Source of the DNA: Reticulitermes speratus
Taxonomy: Eukaryota; Arthropoda; Insecta; Blattodea; Rhinotermitidae
Direction of reading: 5' to 3'
Assembly (NCBI GenBank): GCA_021186555.1
Contig: JAJKFL010000004.1
Coordinates: 22,720,406 to 22,784,405 of the forward strand
Length of the DNA stretch: 64,000 nucleotides
The position numbers and the translations under genes are program-made. Shown here piece after piece: positions 22,746-33,797 of the stretch. The notes under the pieces are model-generated. The model did no database searches. It was not told where the DNA came from and worked only from the letters and a program-made list of their open reading frames with translations. The stretch's first letter is position 1. The number at the start of each line of letters is the position of its first letter.

Positions 22746-24092
22746 GGTTGTGCTTATATAGAATTTATTAACTTGTATTTCTGTGTGGAGATTCTTGAGT
22801 GCTTTCTGTGACATGTAACATTTTGTTTAGGTGTTTCTAACAAGGATTTAGCACCTCAAGGTATTAAAGGAAGTAGGTCCTGTCCGTCGGCGGATTTCGT
22901 TGCTCTTATCTTTGTTGAAATTCCGCCTTCTGCTTCCAGAGTAAACCTAATAATTAGTTCACTTCTCCAGCACTGAAGAAATTCAGAACTTTGTGAATAA
23001 AACGAAACGTATAAAAATGTTGTTTTTTACTGTCAGGCTTGCAAAGCCGAGGCATTTTTACGTTACATTAAAATTTGGAATAGTTGCCTTGTATAATGTG
23101 TAACTTAATTCTTTACTACAGTACTGTAATTATTCATGTAAATACAACATAATTGGAGGCTTCAGATTTAAGGGCACTATCAGAAATATTGTGGAATTTT
23201 TTAATTCACTTTCCTGACGGTATCACCCAAGAACTCCTACACATTTCTTGCCTACTTCAGTGTAAATTTCACAGACAGTCAGCTCATAAGTAGTCTGTAG
23301 ACGAGACAAAGCAAAGCTTGTGGAAACTTGTATTAACCCTTTAAAGACGACATAGGAGGGAGGGAAAAGAAGAAAAGACTGGGGCGTCGGGGGGGGGGGG
23401 GGGTCAGCTTGAGGCACTACACTTACTATAACGGAGACGGAGAAGTCTGAAATGCTTACTGCTCTGAAGGTTCCCAGGCAGTGCCCGCTCGTCCTTCTGG
23501 TAAAAGTAGGCTGTTGGCAAGGTAACACTTTGGGAAGTGAACAAGGTAAGGTGATGGCAAGCGGACTGTTGGCAGTATGCAGCAGAGGACAGAAGTTGGG
23601 CACTTAAGATGAAGTTGTGCTTGGAGGGCTGCGTTTTGGCAAAGATTTTGAAGTTTATTTTGGGGAGAGCTACATGACAAGCATGCGGTGCAACGGGGAA
23701 TTTGGGTACCAACTCAGCATTTGCATGAGGACCGAGTGAAACAGCTGGAAGCCTTGGTCGAGTTGGGCGGACGCAGGACCTTCCGGGTGTAGGCCTACTG
23801 ACTTCTAGCCAGCAGTCTGGCGACCGAACACACGAACCCAAACGGCAATGCCTACGTGTGCAGTTGCTTTATTTACACAAAAAGTGGAGATTTATTTTCA
23901 AATATTTTCATTGTTCCGTTGGATGAGTAACAAATTGTTTAAATAATAAAGACGAACATTAACCTGATTTACATTTAAACATTCAGCTCGTACCGCGCAG
24001 TAAGCACACTCCGTGTCGGTACGGAAATAATCGCTTTTCTTCTGAGAGCCATATAAAACAAATAAATACACTGTGTTGATAGAACGTATGTA
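22746..24092. other. Unannotated DNA with a G15 run
   Basis: G homopolymer at 23389-23403. The minus-strand frames around 23223-23841 overlap one another and have no recognisable domain. Confidence 0.4.
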
Positions 24093-24180
24093 GTAGTTTC
24101 TGAATATTAAATTAAGTTATAGACCAACTGATGCACATTTTAAAGCACTTTTTAAGTAGCTTTATTAAAAATGTTAAAAT

Positions 24181-24226
24181 AGTACCCCTACACGTGTTTC
24201 GATCCTAGGATCATCGTCAGGGGTTT
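24181..24226 (-). ncRNA. Type I hammerhead ribozyme candidate
   Basis: Minus strand, in order: CCC (stem I), CTGACGA core, T, stem II GATCC-TA-GGATC, GAAA, short stem III CA-CG-TG (with flanking A-U), then TA and GGG (stem I return). Conserved C3, U4, G5, A6, G8, A9, G12, A13 and A14 are all present; position 7 is C, which is tolerated. The site would be GUA with cleavage before GGGG. Stem III is very short, as reported for Penelope-type hammerheads, which may act as dimers. Confidence 0.7.
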
Positions 24227-24447
24227 TTTTGCTAAAAGCTACGTCACTTCAATCACATGGTTTAAAATATTCCATTGGCACTATAAAACATATGTTAAAA
24301 TCTTGTAAAAAGATATGTTAAAAAGTTATAAAATTATAAAAACACTGTAGATGTTAGAAGTGCGGAACTGCTGGCTTGTGGTATTGTAGTATTATAAGCA
24401 TGTGAAATGTTTTCGTGTGGTTAGCGAAGTGTACTGTGTACTGTGTG

Positions 24448-24475
24448 TTGACGAGTCCTACGGTGGAATGTAGGG
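24448..24475 (+). ncRNA. Decayed hammerhead remnant in the opposite arm
   Basis: TTGACGA, GTCCTACGGTG, GAAT, then GTAGGGG. The same parts occur in the same order as in the left arm, but C3 is changed, and stem II and stem III are lost. Confidence 0.4.
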
Positions 24476-24778
24476 GTACTATTTTAACATTTTTAATAAA
24501 GCTACTTAAAAAGTGCTTTAAAAAGTGCATCAGTTGGTCTATAACTTAATTTAATATGACGAAGATGCACGGTGTCAACAGTGTGTAGTTTCTGAATGTT
24601 GAACTTGATGGAACATGAAGTGACGTCTGGGCTTTAATAAAGGGTCAAGCAGCTTAGAAGACAACTTTTAATGAACTTGTAAACTAATCAGTAGGCCTGT
24701 CTTCGTTATCCTGTGATGTGGTGAAGAGTGCTCAAGTGTTGGTGCCACACGTTGCGAGAGAGCTGATGTTATCACCTT

Positions 24779-24821
24779 CAAGGGTCGAAGTGACCGTTAT
24801 TAATTTGATATTCGACCCTTG
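24779..24821. repeat. 10-bp perfect inverted repeat
   Basis: CAAGGGTCGA (24779-24788) and TCGACCCTTG (24812-24821), with a 23-nt loop. Confidence 0.85.
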
Positions 24822-24905
24822 GCAATGAGAGAGACCACTACACTGTCTCGAAACGTCGGACACAAATCACTCAATGGCGCGGCGCCATATTACGGAAGAA
24901 AGAAG
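24822..24905 (+). repeat. Penelope-type repeat fragment with hammerhead-like stem
   Basis: GAGAC...GTCTC followed by GAAACGTCGG resembles the stem II plus GAAACGTCGG arrangement at 55.8 kb. The CUGANGA part is lost. GGAAGAAAGAAGACCTCAAC downstream recalls the CCCAGAAGACC block. Confidence 0.45.
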
Positions 24906-25129
24906 ACCTCAACTTTACAGCCACGGAAGCACAAAATCTGGCATAGCTGGTGAAGAACAAGGTTTTCTCTTCGTCCGTGAGAAGTTGGGATAATTTTCAG
25001 TCGCTGTAGTGACAAAGATTTTGCAGATGGGTTCAAATAAATTTATTACGTACAGTTTAATACATCCGCACTTCATTGTGGATGCAAATAACGGTGTGCA
25101 TATCGTACAGTGTTTGTAACTTAAAATAA

Positions 25130-25413
25130 GAGGCCGTGCCATGGCTCAGGCGGTTAGTCGCCGGCCTCTCAACTCGGAGGTACGGTTTCGATCCCGGCTC
25201 TGTCCATGTGGAATTTGTGGTGGAAAAAGTGGCACTGGGACAGGTTTTTTCCCGAGTACTTCGGTTTTCCCCTGTCAGTTTCATTCCACCGGTGCTTCAT
25301 TAAAATGGAAAAGCGGAAAAAGCCTCATCATCTTCATCACAGTGTAGCACAATAAGCCTTCAAGGCTGCGGTGCGTCCGTAGCATCTGCTGCGGGACCCT
25401 TCAGTAAAAAAAA
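25130..25413 (+). mobile_element. SINE family B, full length with 12-bp target duplication
   Basis: Head AGGCCGTGCCATGGCTCAGG, A-box region CAGGCGGTTAGTCGCC, B box TTTCGATCCCGGC, body GTGGCACTGGGACAGGTTTT and GAGTACTTCGGTTTTCCCC, 3' end AAGGCTGCGGTGCGTCCG plus an A tail. It is flanked by AACTTAAAATAA at 25118-25129 and 25414-25425, a perfect duplication. A young copy of about 284 bp. Confidence 0.92.
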
Positions 25414-25425
25414 AACTTAAAATAA

Positions 25426-26560
25426 AAAAATAGATTTGAACTATCCCTCTAAGAATGAATAATCCAGCCGCAGTTTGTTTCAGTATTGCCATTTATTTGC
25501 AGAATTTAAATTTGTAACGTCACACACAGCAGTTCACTCATTACAGATGATACACAACCTCCAGTTCTGCTAATTTAATTCTAATAACTAACAATACCAA
25601 TATCATTAGGTCCAATTATGGTAGGCCTAATAATGTTGGTACTAGAAGATCGGGTCTTGGTAATGCCAGTAAGTTAACTAGAAGCCTAACCTAATAGTGC
25701 AGGCATTGTATTTGAAATGTATTCGTACCAAATGCTACTGTTACTGACATCTGCCAATGCGGTTACTGTGAAATACGTTATCACGTCCTGGAAGTTAAAA
25801 GTGATTCATATATGGATAAATGTATTTCGTGAAGTTTATTTTAAATATGTGACACACGTAGTCATATTCACCTGAACTGAATCTGGGCTGTCTCTGAATG
25901 ACACAGTTGTTTTTACCACGCCAGCAGAGATGGAAGACTTATATATGCTTAGAAGAGTCAGTGCCACTGTTTCCGTGGGCTATAAAATAGTCTTTTATCT
26001 TCGACTGTCATATGTTTATAAAATTTTTAGAAACCTAAGCAAGTTGTGAGGTGAATTTTATGTTTGTGTAACCTGTTGTGAGTCCGTGCGTTTTTAGCTG
26101 ACAGCTTCTAGATAACATTTTGTGTATTTGAAACAAACCGTAAGCCAACATTTCTTGTCAGGTGTGAACACGAGCTTTGTATTAATCTTTGATCTTTAGT
26201 GACTGACATAGACAGGAATGTCAGTACACGCGTGTGACAGGATATGCTTGCTTCATTAAGAGTAACCTGCGTGAAGACGGACTGACTCGTGTTGTGTTAT
26301 TATGACATTTCCCTACTTTAATGCTCAGATATGGATCCTGACAAGCAAAGAAAGCAAAGCCACGTCTGCCCCGTCCTGACCTGTAACTGCGGTGCGACTA
26401 CAACAAAGTAGATCAAACGTCCGTGTACTAGCCTACAGCGCGATGTATGTAGTGACCTTAAGATATCACAAGATAGCTGCTCAGAACCCAATTTTCAGAC
26501 TAAATATAATTCGTAGGCTCACAAGAGGTGGCAGATTTCAATAACCTATCACATATATTA
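25426..26560. other. Unannotated AT-rich DNA
   Basis: Contains one TAGGCCTA at 25622; nothing else recognised. Confidence 0.4.
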
Positions 26561-26568
26561 CTCTATAG

Positions 26569-26999
26569 CAGTGTTTCCATAAACTTTTTTGATCGCAGAC
26601 AGATTGTGGCTTCGAAATGTTACCACTGATCCGCACATCCTTGCGCACGTAAATACAGAGTGTCTGGATAATAGGTATCCAAAATTAAAAATTTATGTCT
26701 CAGAACTGATTCTAGGTAGCTACGAATACATACCAGTAGCATAAGTAATAATGCATTTCATGATTTCGCCTTAATTACTGATGTCGCTCGTTTCGGGGCT
26801 ACAGGGAGTTTCTTAATTAGATATTCTAAGGGTCATACGAAATAAACATATCGCCAATTAAAGAAGTTTTGCGATTATTTTTATCAGAGCATTATTCCTT
26901 TAATTAAAATATTAATAAATTTCGAAGCAGCCATTACGGAATTATATCCACGGATCCCCTGGGAACTGGGATTCGCGGAGCACACTTTGGGAACCACTG
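26569..26999. mobile_element. Non-autonomous hAT-like element H1 (431 bp)
   Basis: It starts CAGTGTTTCCATAAAC and ends GTTTGGGAACCACTG-like (TTTGGGAACCACTG). An exact 8-bp duplication, CTCTATAG, flanks it at 26561-26568 and 27000-27007. CAGTG ends and 8-bp duplications are diagnostic of the hAT superfamily. No transposase frame; it relies on a hAT transposase encoded elsewhere. Confidence 0.88.
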
Positions 27000-27007
27000 C
27001 TCTATAG

Positions 27008-27545
27008 TATAAATCGTATTGAGCATTCAAATATAAGGTACAGTGATTGTGCAGTTCATATCAGCACCTGGGATTTTAGGCAAGGTGTTCAGTGGACCGT
27101 ATTAGCCCATTGACACATGTCAACACGAAAAAAAAACACGAAGTCAAACGCACCTCTCGCATTAGATAAATTGTGCGTAGTTTCTTGACGCACAAAGCGT
27201 GTTTGCTGCGTGTGTAAACTACTGCCTGATTTTTATTTCAGGCTTCCGCCGCGATGTTGAGATCTGCCTGATTAAGTACTGAAGGGAACGTAGCTTCAAG
27301 AAATTCACGTAACAGCGTATTTAAGTCAATAAGAAATTCCTTTCCCCGTTCCCTTCATCATCACCCTTCTTCAGTACTGAGAGCGCTCCAAATCGAACAG
27401 AGAGCTACCTAACAGACAGATAGGCCAATCAGAAAGTGAGACAGCGCCTTCCATGTCTCACAGTACGTAGCTTTATTTTTGGCTTATTTATTTATTATTT
27501 GTTTACCGACGCTGTCTTATATCATCCCATAACTATAAGGATTTC
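27008..27545. other. Unannotated DNA
   Basis: A 25-bp match (27236-27260, TTTCAGGCTTCCGCCGCGAT and following bases) to the Penelope-type repeat edge at 55.72 kb; otherwise nothing. Confidence 0.4.
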
Positions 27546-27802
27546 TTTTCGAATGGCGCAACAGCGCCTAGTGGGCCAAAGCCTCCTCATTATCGAGACT
27601 TCACTATCACACTCAGACACACCACACACAGTAGGACTCCTCTGGACGAGTGATCATCCCGACGCAGAAACCTATACCTAACAACACACAACACTCACAA
27701 GAGACACACTCCATGCCCCCAGCGGGATTCGAACCCGCAATCCCAGCAAGTGAATGGCCGCAGACTCACGCCTTAGACCGCGCGGCCAGTGTGATCGGCG
27801 TG
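27546..27802 (-). mobile_element. SINE family C, minus copy
   Basis: GAATGGCGCAACAGCGCCTA, TAGGACTCCTCTGGACGAG, CAACACACAACACTCACAAG, the reversed B box GGGATTCGAACCCGC and a final GACCGCGCGGCCAGTGTGAT: full reversed family C. Confidence 0.88.
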
Positions 27803-28397
27803 TATAATGATTAGCAAATAATAAATTAAAAGTATGTGGAAGGAAGTGTTCGTGGTGTAATTTTTCTTTCTCGTCTCTTGTCTGGAGGTACCGAGGAATA
27901 CTTCCGAAAAGCCTCAGGCAGGTACTCGGTCTTGGGGCCAAGACTGTTACTTGGTATCTTGCGAACACGAATTATAAGTGCTGTGAACTCCATCGAAATG
28001 TTCGGCCGATAAAATTAAGCCTATTATTATAATCAATAAGCTTGAATTCGTAGGTAATAATTGCTCGAAATTACCAAGATTCATGTAGACGGTGTCCAAG
28101 TCGTAACGTTTGTAGCTTCTGCGGATGTCTATAAGGTTTATTGAAGTCATTATTCTTACAGATGGATGTGTTTTTATGTCGATTCGTGCAAAATCTGGTT
28201 GGGTCTAATACTTTATGTAGTATAGACCTTAAAATAAAAGAAAGCTTACTCAAATCACTTAATACTAGTAGGTTATTGTAATTTAATAAACACCAAAAAT
28301 TGTCCAAGACTTAGGCTTTGTAAGCTAACTATTAAACAGGTCTTTGAACAGAATTGAAGTGAAGGAAATATTCACTTCGTAATACTTTTATTCAATG
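27803..28397. other. Unannotated DNA
   Basis: Nothing recognised. Confidence 0.4.
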
Positions 28398-28410
28398 TAA
28401 GTGTTGTACC

Positions 28411-28567
28411 GCCTCCTATACAATGGGTACCGGGTCTTTCCCGGGGGTAAACGGCCGGGGCGTGGTGCTGAACACCTACCCTCAACTAGCGCACGGGGTC
28501 AAGAATGAGTAGAGCTATACCTCTACTCCCCCTTTGGGCCTTCATGGCCTGTTATAGGGAAAACTTT
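28411..28567 (+). mobile_element. SINE family A, 5'-truncated, with 13-bp target duplication
   Basis: It begins inside the family body (GCCTCCTATACAATGGGTAC) and runs to the 3' end. TAAGTGTTGTACC flanks it at 28398-28410 and 28568-28580. The perfect duplication shows that truncation happened on insertion rather than by later deletion. Confidence 0.88.
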
Positions 28568-28580
28568 AAGTGTTGTACCA

Positions 28581-30084
28581 ATCATAGGAGCAACCAGAAT
28601 TTTTCTCTCGGGGGGGGGGGGGGGGGGGGGCTAACCCTGAGGCTATATATAATTTATGTGTGATTTTAAAAACTGTGTTATGAAAATCATGCCAAAATCT
28701 CCTAGTCGACGTCTAGGTAGGTTACAGGAAAAATTAAAACTAACTGAAAAAACAAAAAATTACACATTAATAAGTTTTTGTTAAGTTTTTCAATATTCCA
28801 GTTTACTAGTCATCAGCCGATTTCAGTGCTCATTTAGGCTGAAGTATAAATCACGTAACACCTTGATATTGTCGTGTCTACAAAATGTGCTTTTTTTTAA
28901 ATTTTGCTTTGGGGGGGGGGGGGCCTGCCGGTCTGCAGCCCCCCCCCCCACCTTTTGTGCGTCAGTGGTACGAATACTGTGACACCTCATTCAACGCGAA
29001 GATTATGGGGAGTGTTGACGGGGTTTGGGGCAAAACCACTTTGCATAAACTTCTTATGGCGGGGAAAAATTGGGTTACATGAATTCGGGGCCTTGTGGAC
29101 CGTTCCCAGCATCAAGCATTTACACAGTGTCTGGGTAGCTGGTGCTGCCAGCTACCGCGACGGTTGAGTGAGTAACCGTTTATCCGCATGTACTTAGTCC
29201 TTAATTTTCTGCAACTTCCGCCCTCCCCCTCCCCACAAGTTAAATTTTTTCAACAGCATATAGTCAAAAACCCGCCCTGAACATAACCGCGTTGGGCAAG
29301 GTGTTACTGTACAGCTTAACATTTCATAAAGATTCAGCTGGCGAACAACAAATTTGAAGTTTGGGTAGTCGATAAAGCAAGGTGGCTGTGGAGGGTAACT
29401 AAAATATCGTTGTGTGGCTACATGATAGCCTAATTCTTGTTTAACAGTGCTGGTTGTGTATCAAGGTTCATCCAGATAGAAGGAAATTCAGTAGTGTTAA
29501 AGCTTGAGCCAACTTGCTTTGTCACGTGACAGAGTGGAACGACAGAGTTATCGATTAAAAACAAATAAATTCCAGTAACTTCAGGTGTGCAGAAATGCAT
29601 TGGCGAGATGTCGGTGTATTAATAGGGAATCCACATAGCCTGCCATAAAATCCACATAGCCTGCCATAAAATTAAATATCGATTGCAAAAGGATCTGACG
29701 TAGGCGTAACAGGTTAAGCAGTATATGATCTGGAGTGTAACAGACATAGCCTATACGAAGTGAGCTGCCTGTGTTAGTAAAGAAACAGAGGTAGTCTGCT
29801 TCTTTGCTTAATTAAGCACCACATCACGAAAGAATATGTGGGATTGGAGGTATACTTCCACGCATTCTTTATCTGGGCACTACGTAGATGTGAGTGGTAA
29901 TTTTCAGGACCGACCTCTTTACTCTCGGGGAATTAGCCGTTTGTATCCACTGGATAGGAGGTTTGGTGGGCCCAAGGACCAGTTCGGCAGTTTTGTAGAA
30001 GAGAAAAATCTCTTGCTCATGCTGTGAAAAGAACCACGATTTGTAGAGAAGATATCGGGAGTGAACATGCAGCCTACGGGAAGT
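28581..30084. other. Unannotated DNA with long G and C homopolymers
   Basis: G20 at 28611-28630, G13 at 28911-28923 and C11 at 28939-28949. A 21-bp tandem duplication (AATCCACATAGCCTGCCATAA) at 29628-29669. Proline-rich frames around 28.9 kb come from the homopolymers. Confidence 0.5.
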
Positions 30085-30306
30085 ACGATAGTATAGTATT
30101 GTGACCAGGCTACCGGTTGGATGACAGAGGAACCGTGGTTCGATACCTGGCTGGGGAAAGAGTTTCTTTTAATCTCCAAAAAGTCCGTAACAGTTCTGGG
30201 GCGCACCCAGCCATCTTTTCAGAGGATATCGATGGCCCCCGAGGTTAAGCGGGCCCGCCGTGAAGCTGATCACCCGCCTCCATCTATTGCAGAGGTTAAG
30301 AATGCC
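30085..30306 (+). mobile_element. SINE family A, diverged copy
   Basis: AGTATTGTGACCAGGCTACC, B box GTGGTTCGATACCTGG, GCGCACCCAGCC, GAAGCTGATCACCCGCCTCC and AGAGGTTAAGAATGCC follow the family A order. Confidence 0.65.
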
Positions 30307-30536
30307 TGACGCAATTCATCCATTACCTCATATGCCTTATGGTTGTGCACAGTGGCCAATTTATATTTTATCTTGAATTTTAAACGTGCGCCGTATAGTG
30401 TGGTGCCTACTCTAAGTTGAATGAAGCCAAATCATAGCCTATTCTTCGTAAGTAGTTGTCGATACTGAAAAAAAGACGAATAATATTTTATAAAGAGTGA
30501 AAAGATAGGGATAGTTTTGAAGAGTATAGAACCATC

Positions 30537-30820
30537 GAGGAGAGGAAAATCCTACATACAATAAAAAGCCGAAAGGCTAACTGGATTGGTCACATCTTGC
30601 GTAGAAACTGCCTTCTGAAACACGTGATTGAAGGAAAGTTATAGGGAAGGATAGAAATGACGGGAAGACGAGGAAGAAGGCGTAAGCAGCTACTGGATGA
30701 CCTTAAGGAAAAGAGAATATACTGGAAATTGAAAGAGGAAGCACTAGATCGCACCCTATGGAGGACTCAGAGGCTACAGATCTGTCGTAAGACAGACTAC
30801 AGAGTGAATGAAGAACCATC
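30537..30820 (+). pseudogene. Non-LTR RT C-terminal remnant (type L)
   Basis: The frame reads EERKILHTIKSRKANWIGHI, LRRNCLLKHVIEGKL, one stop, then GRRGRRRKQLLDDLKEK and KLKEEALDRTLW. It is colinear with 21537-21803 and 43320-43600. The tail GAGTGAATGAAG recalls the GAATGAAT tail of the 43-kb copy. Confidence 0.72.
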
Positions 30821-31428
30821 GCCTAAGAGCGAAGGATTGGTGGTGTGGGTGAAGTGTATAGGCTACTAATACGTCATTGTGTCTGGCCGTAAATAAGGAA
30901 GAAGGCATTAGGAAGTGCTTCTGTCCCCTCCATATTGCACTAAGCCTGTCCTTAAGTGATTGTGTCTGCCTACAAGTCATGATAGAAGAAGACATGCCTA
31001 CGTAAGTTAATTTGCAGTGCACTTACGAAAGGCTCAGCAGTAAAGGCAGTTTGAATGCTATGGATCACACAGTTTGAGTCGCTGACGGCTTCATTGAATA
31101 AATAAGTTTAAAGAAATCACTGGGCCCCTTCTCTTAAGAGCCACTCTGCTCATATTCCTGTCCTAATTGTCATGTTCCATGTTCTACTTACCCACTTTAA
31201 GATCGTGTTGAAAATAGGTTCGTGCTTTACATTAAAATGTAGAATAAAGTGAGCAATAGGTTTGCGTCTAACTTGTCCTTACTATAAAATAAGTTATTAT
31301 CAATTTTAAATTGGTACATCACGTTATGCAATATTAATAATCAATAAAAATTTGAGAATTACAGTCATCGCAACATTTATTAAGCAAAATACATACAGTT
31401 TTCTCCCCTTCAGTGAGCCCCCTGCAGG
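30821..31428. other. Unannotated DNA
   Basis: Nothing recognised. Confidence 0.4.
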
Positions 31429-31499
31429 CTAATATGAATGCAAGTCTATTTAGGAACCCTATTCAAGGTTTGAGGGAGGTCTCTGCGACGGGCCTAGCC
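31429..31499 (+). repeat. Single-copy relative of the 160-bp tandem unit
   Basis: CTAATATGAATGCAAG, TTTAGGAACCCTATTCAAGG and ACGGGCCTAGCC match 34681-34751 almost base for base, then the two diverge. Confidence 0.85.
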
Positions 31500-31605
31500 C
31501 TCGTCCAGAGGAGTCCTACCGAGTGTGATGTGTCTGAGTGTGATCTCGAAACCTCAAAAATGAGGCGGTCTAGGCCCCATTTGGGGTTTTGAGGCACAAA
31601 AAAAA
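31470..31605 (+). mobile_element. SINE family C, 3' part
   Basis: GGAGGTCTCTGCGACGGGCC, CGTCCAGAGGAGTCCTACCG, TGTGTCTGAGTGTGATC and a degraded AGGCCCCATTTGGGGTTTTG: family C without its head. Confidence 0.7.
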
Positions 31606-33115
31606 TCAGGATTTAATGAACAGTAGTTTTGCGCATATCATACTATGCCTAACTACATATTTGTTAGCCTGAATATGACTCACTAAATACGTAGCTTAAA
31701 CTATAAATACGTAGACCTACCTTAATAAATATTTAGTGCTGACTGTAATATTTAAATATTTATTCATTGAAGTCTTCATCAGTCTAAGAAGTTTTATTTA
31801 GATAAAACAGGCTTTGTTAACAGTTTAGGCCTATATAAGGTTTTAAACACGGAATGGGCCTAGGACGTCATGACACCTAGTGGTTATGATTATAGGCACT
31901 GCTTGAAATTTACGTCTAGAAGGGCTGTACTCATTTCCGCTCTTTCTCCGTCACTCCCTGGAGACAAAAAGTGAAATCATTTGTTTTAATGATCGTCGTT
32001 TTCTCTGTGTTTACCAAGTAGGCCTAAGATTCGTCAGTTCTACAAAGAAACGTAAATACTACCCAATCATGCAGAGCTTCTGGGTTGGAGCCCGATATAA
32101 TTGATTCCCTCACAAAAGGAAGACTGTTCTTGTGATGATGAATGGACCTGCTGTCTGTCCCGTGGCGTTTCGTTCTGCCGGAGGGTAAAGGAAGGTACTT
32201 GTTGTGGGTCAGCTGCAGTTCAAGTTAGAAATTACTGCGGTCCGAGTGTTGAGAGGGGGAGATGACACGATAAGGAAGAGCTCCTTCTTTGATACAGACG
32301 CCAGATTTCGCTGGCATCTGGACAGCTGTCAATCATTCCTTCGCCATGTCTCACTCCAAAAAGCACACACATTCTCCTCCAATGCCGCGACACGTGGGCA
32401 GTACATCACGAGATTGGCATGACGTCATCAAGCAACAACGTAACCTTACGGCTCATAGCGCCATAAAATTGATACTTTTCGTTTTTTCTTGGGCGGAGCG
32501 TGATGTTCATCTGTCATCCGTAGCGCGGCAGGGGGCGTGACTAAAAAGCTGCGAGGCTAGGTATGTGTGAGCCAATGAGAGACGAGGCCATATTGTGATG
32601 GGGGCGGAGTTGTGACGTAATGTGTTTCAGTTTTGTATCTGTGTCTTTCACCTGTAAGTTGTCTCCACACATCTCACCTGTAACAACCGGTGGATTAACA
32701 AAGAAGTGCGCTAGAGGGACCTCGCGCTCCTATCTGTGGCGATCTGAAACTTTGCCTGTTATACGGCGCGCTTCGTTTGAATTTATGTCTCGCTGCCAGA
32801 CCGCGGTATTCTTGTTTCGCATACAGACTGAAATCAATCTATGTCACTTTCCTAATTAATTCAGTATTGAAACACGTTGGTAGCAGGAGGATAAAGAAAA
32901 GAAAATTAAGTATATGTTTCGCAGTATACTGTATACTGTGAAATATATACTTGATCGATAAAACAACGGGGATGACTCATCATAAAAAAAATTATTTCTA
33001 AAGCACAGTTCTGAAAGGCCGTTTTGTGTCCTTAAAGACAGAAACTGTGGACTGATTAGCGTTGAACTGATGAGATCCAGTAGGCCTATTCGAGAAGAAA
33101 TAAGACATTTATGAT
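31606..33115. other. Unannotated DNA
   Basis: 32204-32540 holds two overlapping chance ORFs without recognisable domains. TAGGCCTA occurs at 31826, 32019 and 33081 (approximate). Confidence 0.4.
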
Positions 33116-33120
33116 TATAT

Positions 33121-33350
33121 GAGGCGTGGGTCTGCGGCCGTTCGTTTGCTGGGATTGTGGGTTCGAATCCCGCCGGTGGCATAGAAGTCTGTCTCTTGTG
33201 AGTGTTGTGTGTTGTCAAGTAGAGGTCTCTGCTTCGGGCTGGTCACTTGTCCAGAGGAGTCCTACCGAGTGTAGTGTGTCTGAGTGTGATCGTGAAGCCT
33301 CGATAATGACGAAGCCCTGGCCCACTAGGGGCTGTTACGTCATTGGCAAG
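33121..33350 (+). mobile_element. SINE family C, plus copy
   Basis: GAGGCGTGGGTCTGCGGCCG, B box GTGGGTTCGAATCCCGCC, GTGAGTGTTGTGTGTTGTC, CAGAGGAGTCCTACCGAG and CCTGGCCCACTAGGGGCTG. The first bases of the family are missing. ATATGAG on both sides is too short to be sure of a duplication. Confidence 0.85.
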
Positions 33351-33502
33351 AAAGAAATATGAGAAGAGATTATTCGCGGTTGGATACGATTTGCGTTTAC
33401 AAAGTATAGCAATAATCATATTCCTGTAAGTAGGCCTTTGTAGTGTGGTACCCTTAGGCTGTTTATATCTGGATCTAGACATTATAAGTAACCTTATAAC
33501 GA

Positions 33503-33787
33503 GGGCTGTGCCATGGCTCAGGCGGTTAGTCGCCGGCCTCTCACCGCGGAGGCCCGGGATCAATCCCGGGTCAGTCAATGTGGGATTTGTGGTGGACAAA
33601 GTGGCACTGGGACAGGTTTTTCCCCGAGTACTTCGGTTTTCCCCTGTTATTTTCATTCTACATGTGCTCCATTACTTGGAAAGAATGAAAAAAACTGATA
33701 ATCTTTCTCTTTTTCTTCTCAGAAGTGTTGCGTTGCGTCCGTAGCTTCTGCTGCGGGGCCCTTCTCAAATAAAAAAAACATAAAAAG
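33503..33787 (+). mobile_element. SINE family B, full length with target duplication
   Basis: GGGCTGTGCCATGGCTCAGG through GGGGCCCTTCTCAAATAAAA. It is flanked by CTTATAACGA (33493-33502) and CTTATAATGA (33788-33797), 9 of 10 identical. Same structure as the copy at 25.1 kb. Confidence 0.9.
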
Positions 33788-33797
33788 CTTATAATGA

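Larger units (their letters stand above)
24106..24584. mobile_element. Penelope-like, hammerhead-bearing inverted-repeat element
   Basis: The arms 24105-24192 and 24469-24556 are reverse complements over 88 bp with a single mismatch. The flanks carry a 13-bp direct duplication, GTAGTTTCTGAAT, at 24093-24105 and 24585-24597. A complete hammerhead motif lies at the inner edge of the left arm and a decayed one at the right arm. Inverted pseudo-LTRs, variable-length duplications and hammerheads are all known for Penelope-like retroelements. No RT or endonuclease frame remains, so it is a short non-autonomous copy. The left duplication touches the arm by one base. Confidence 0.75.

Noticed and set aside
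23223-23841. Overlapping minus-strand ORFs of 74-145 codons
   Set aside because: Three frames overlap in one region with a G15 run; no domain recognised.
28800-28860. CTGATGA on the minus strand near 28815 as another hammerhead
   Set aside because: No GAAA at a suitable distance and no stem II.
33121-33180. Possible tRNA gene (strong B box)
   Set aside because: The same sequence recurs at the head of every SINE C; no complete cloverleaf was found.
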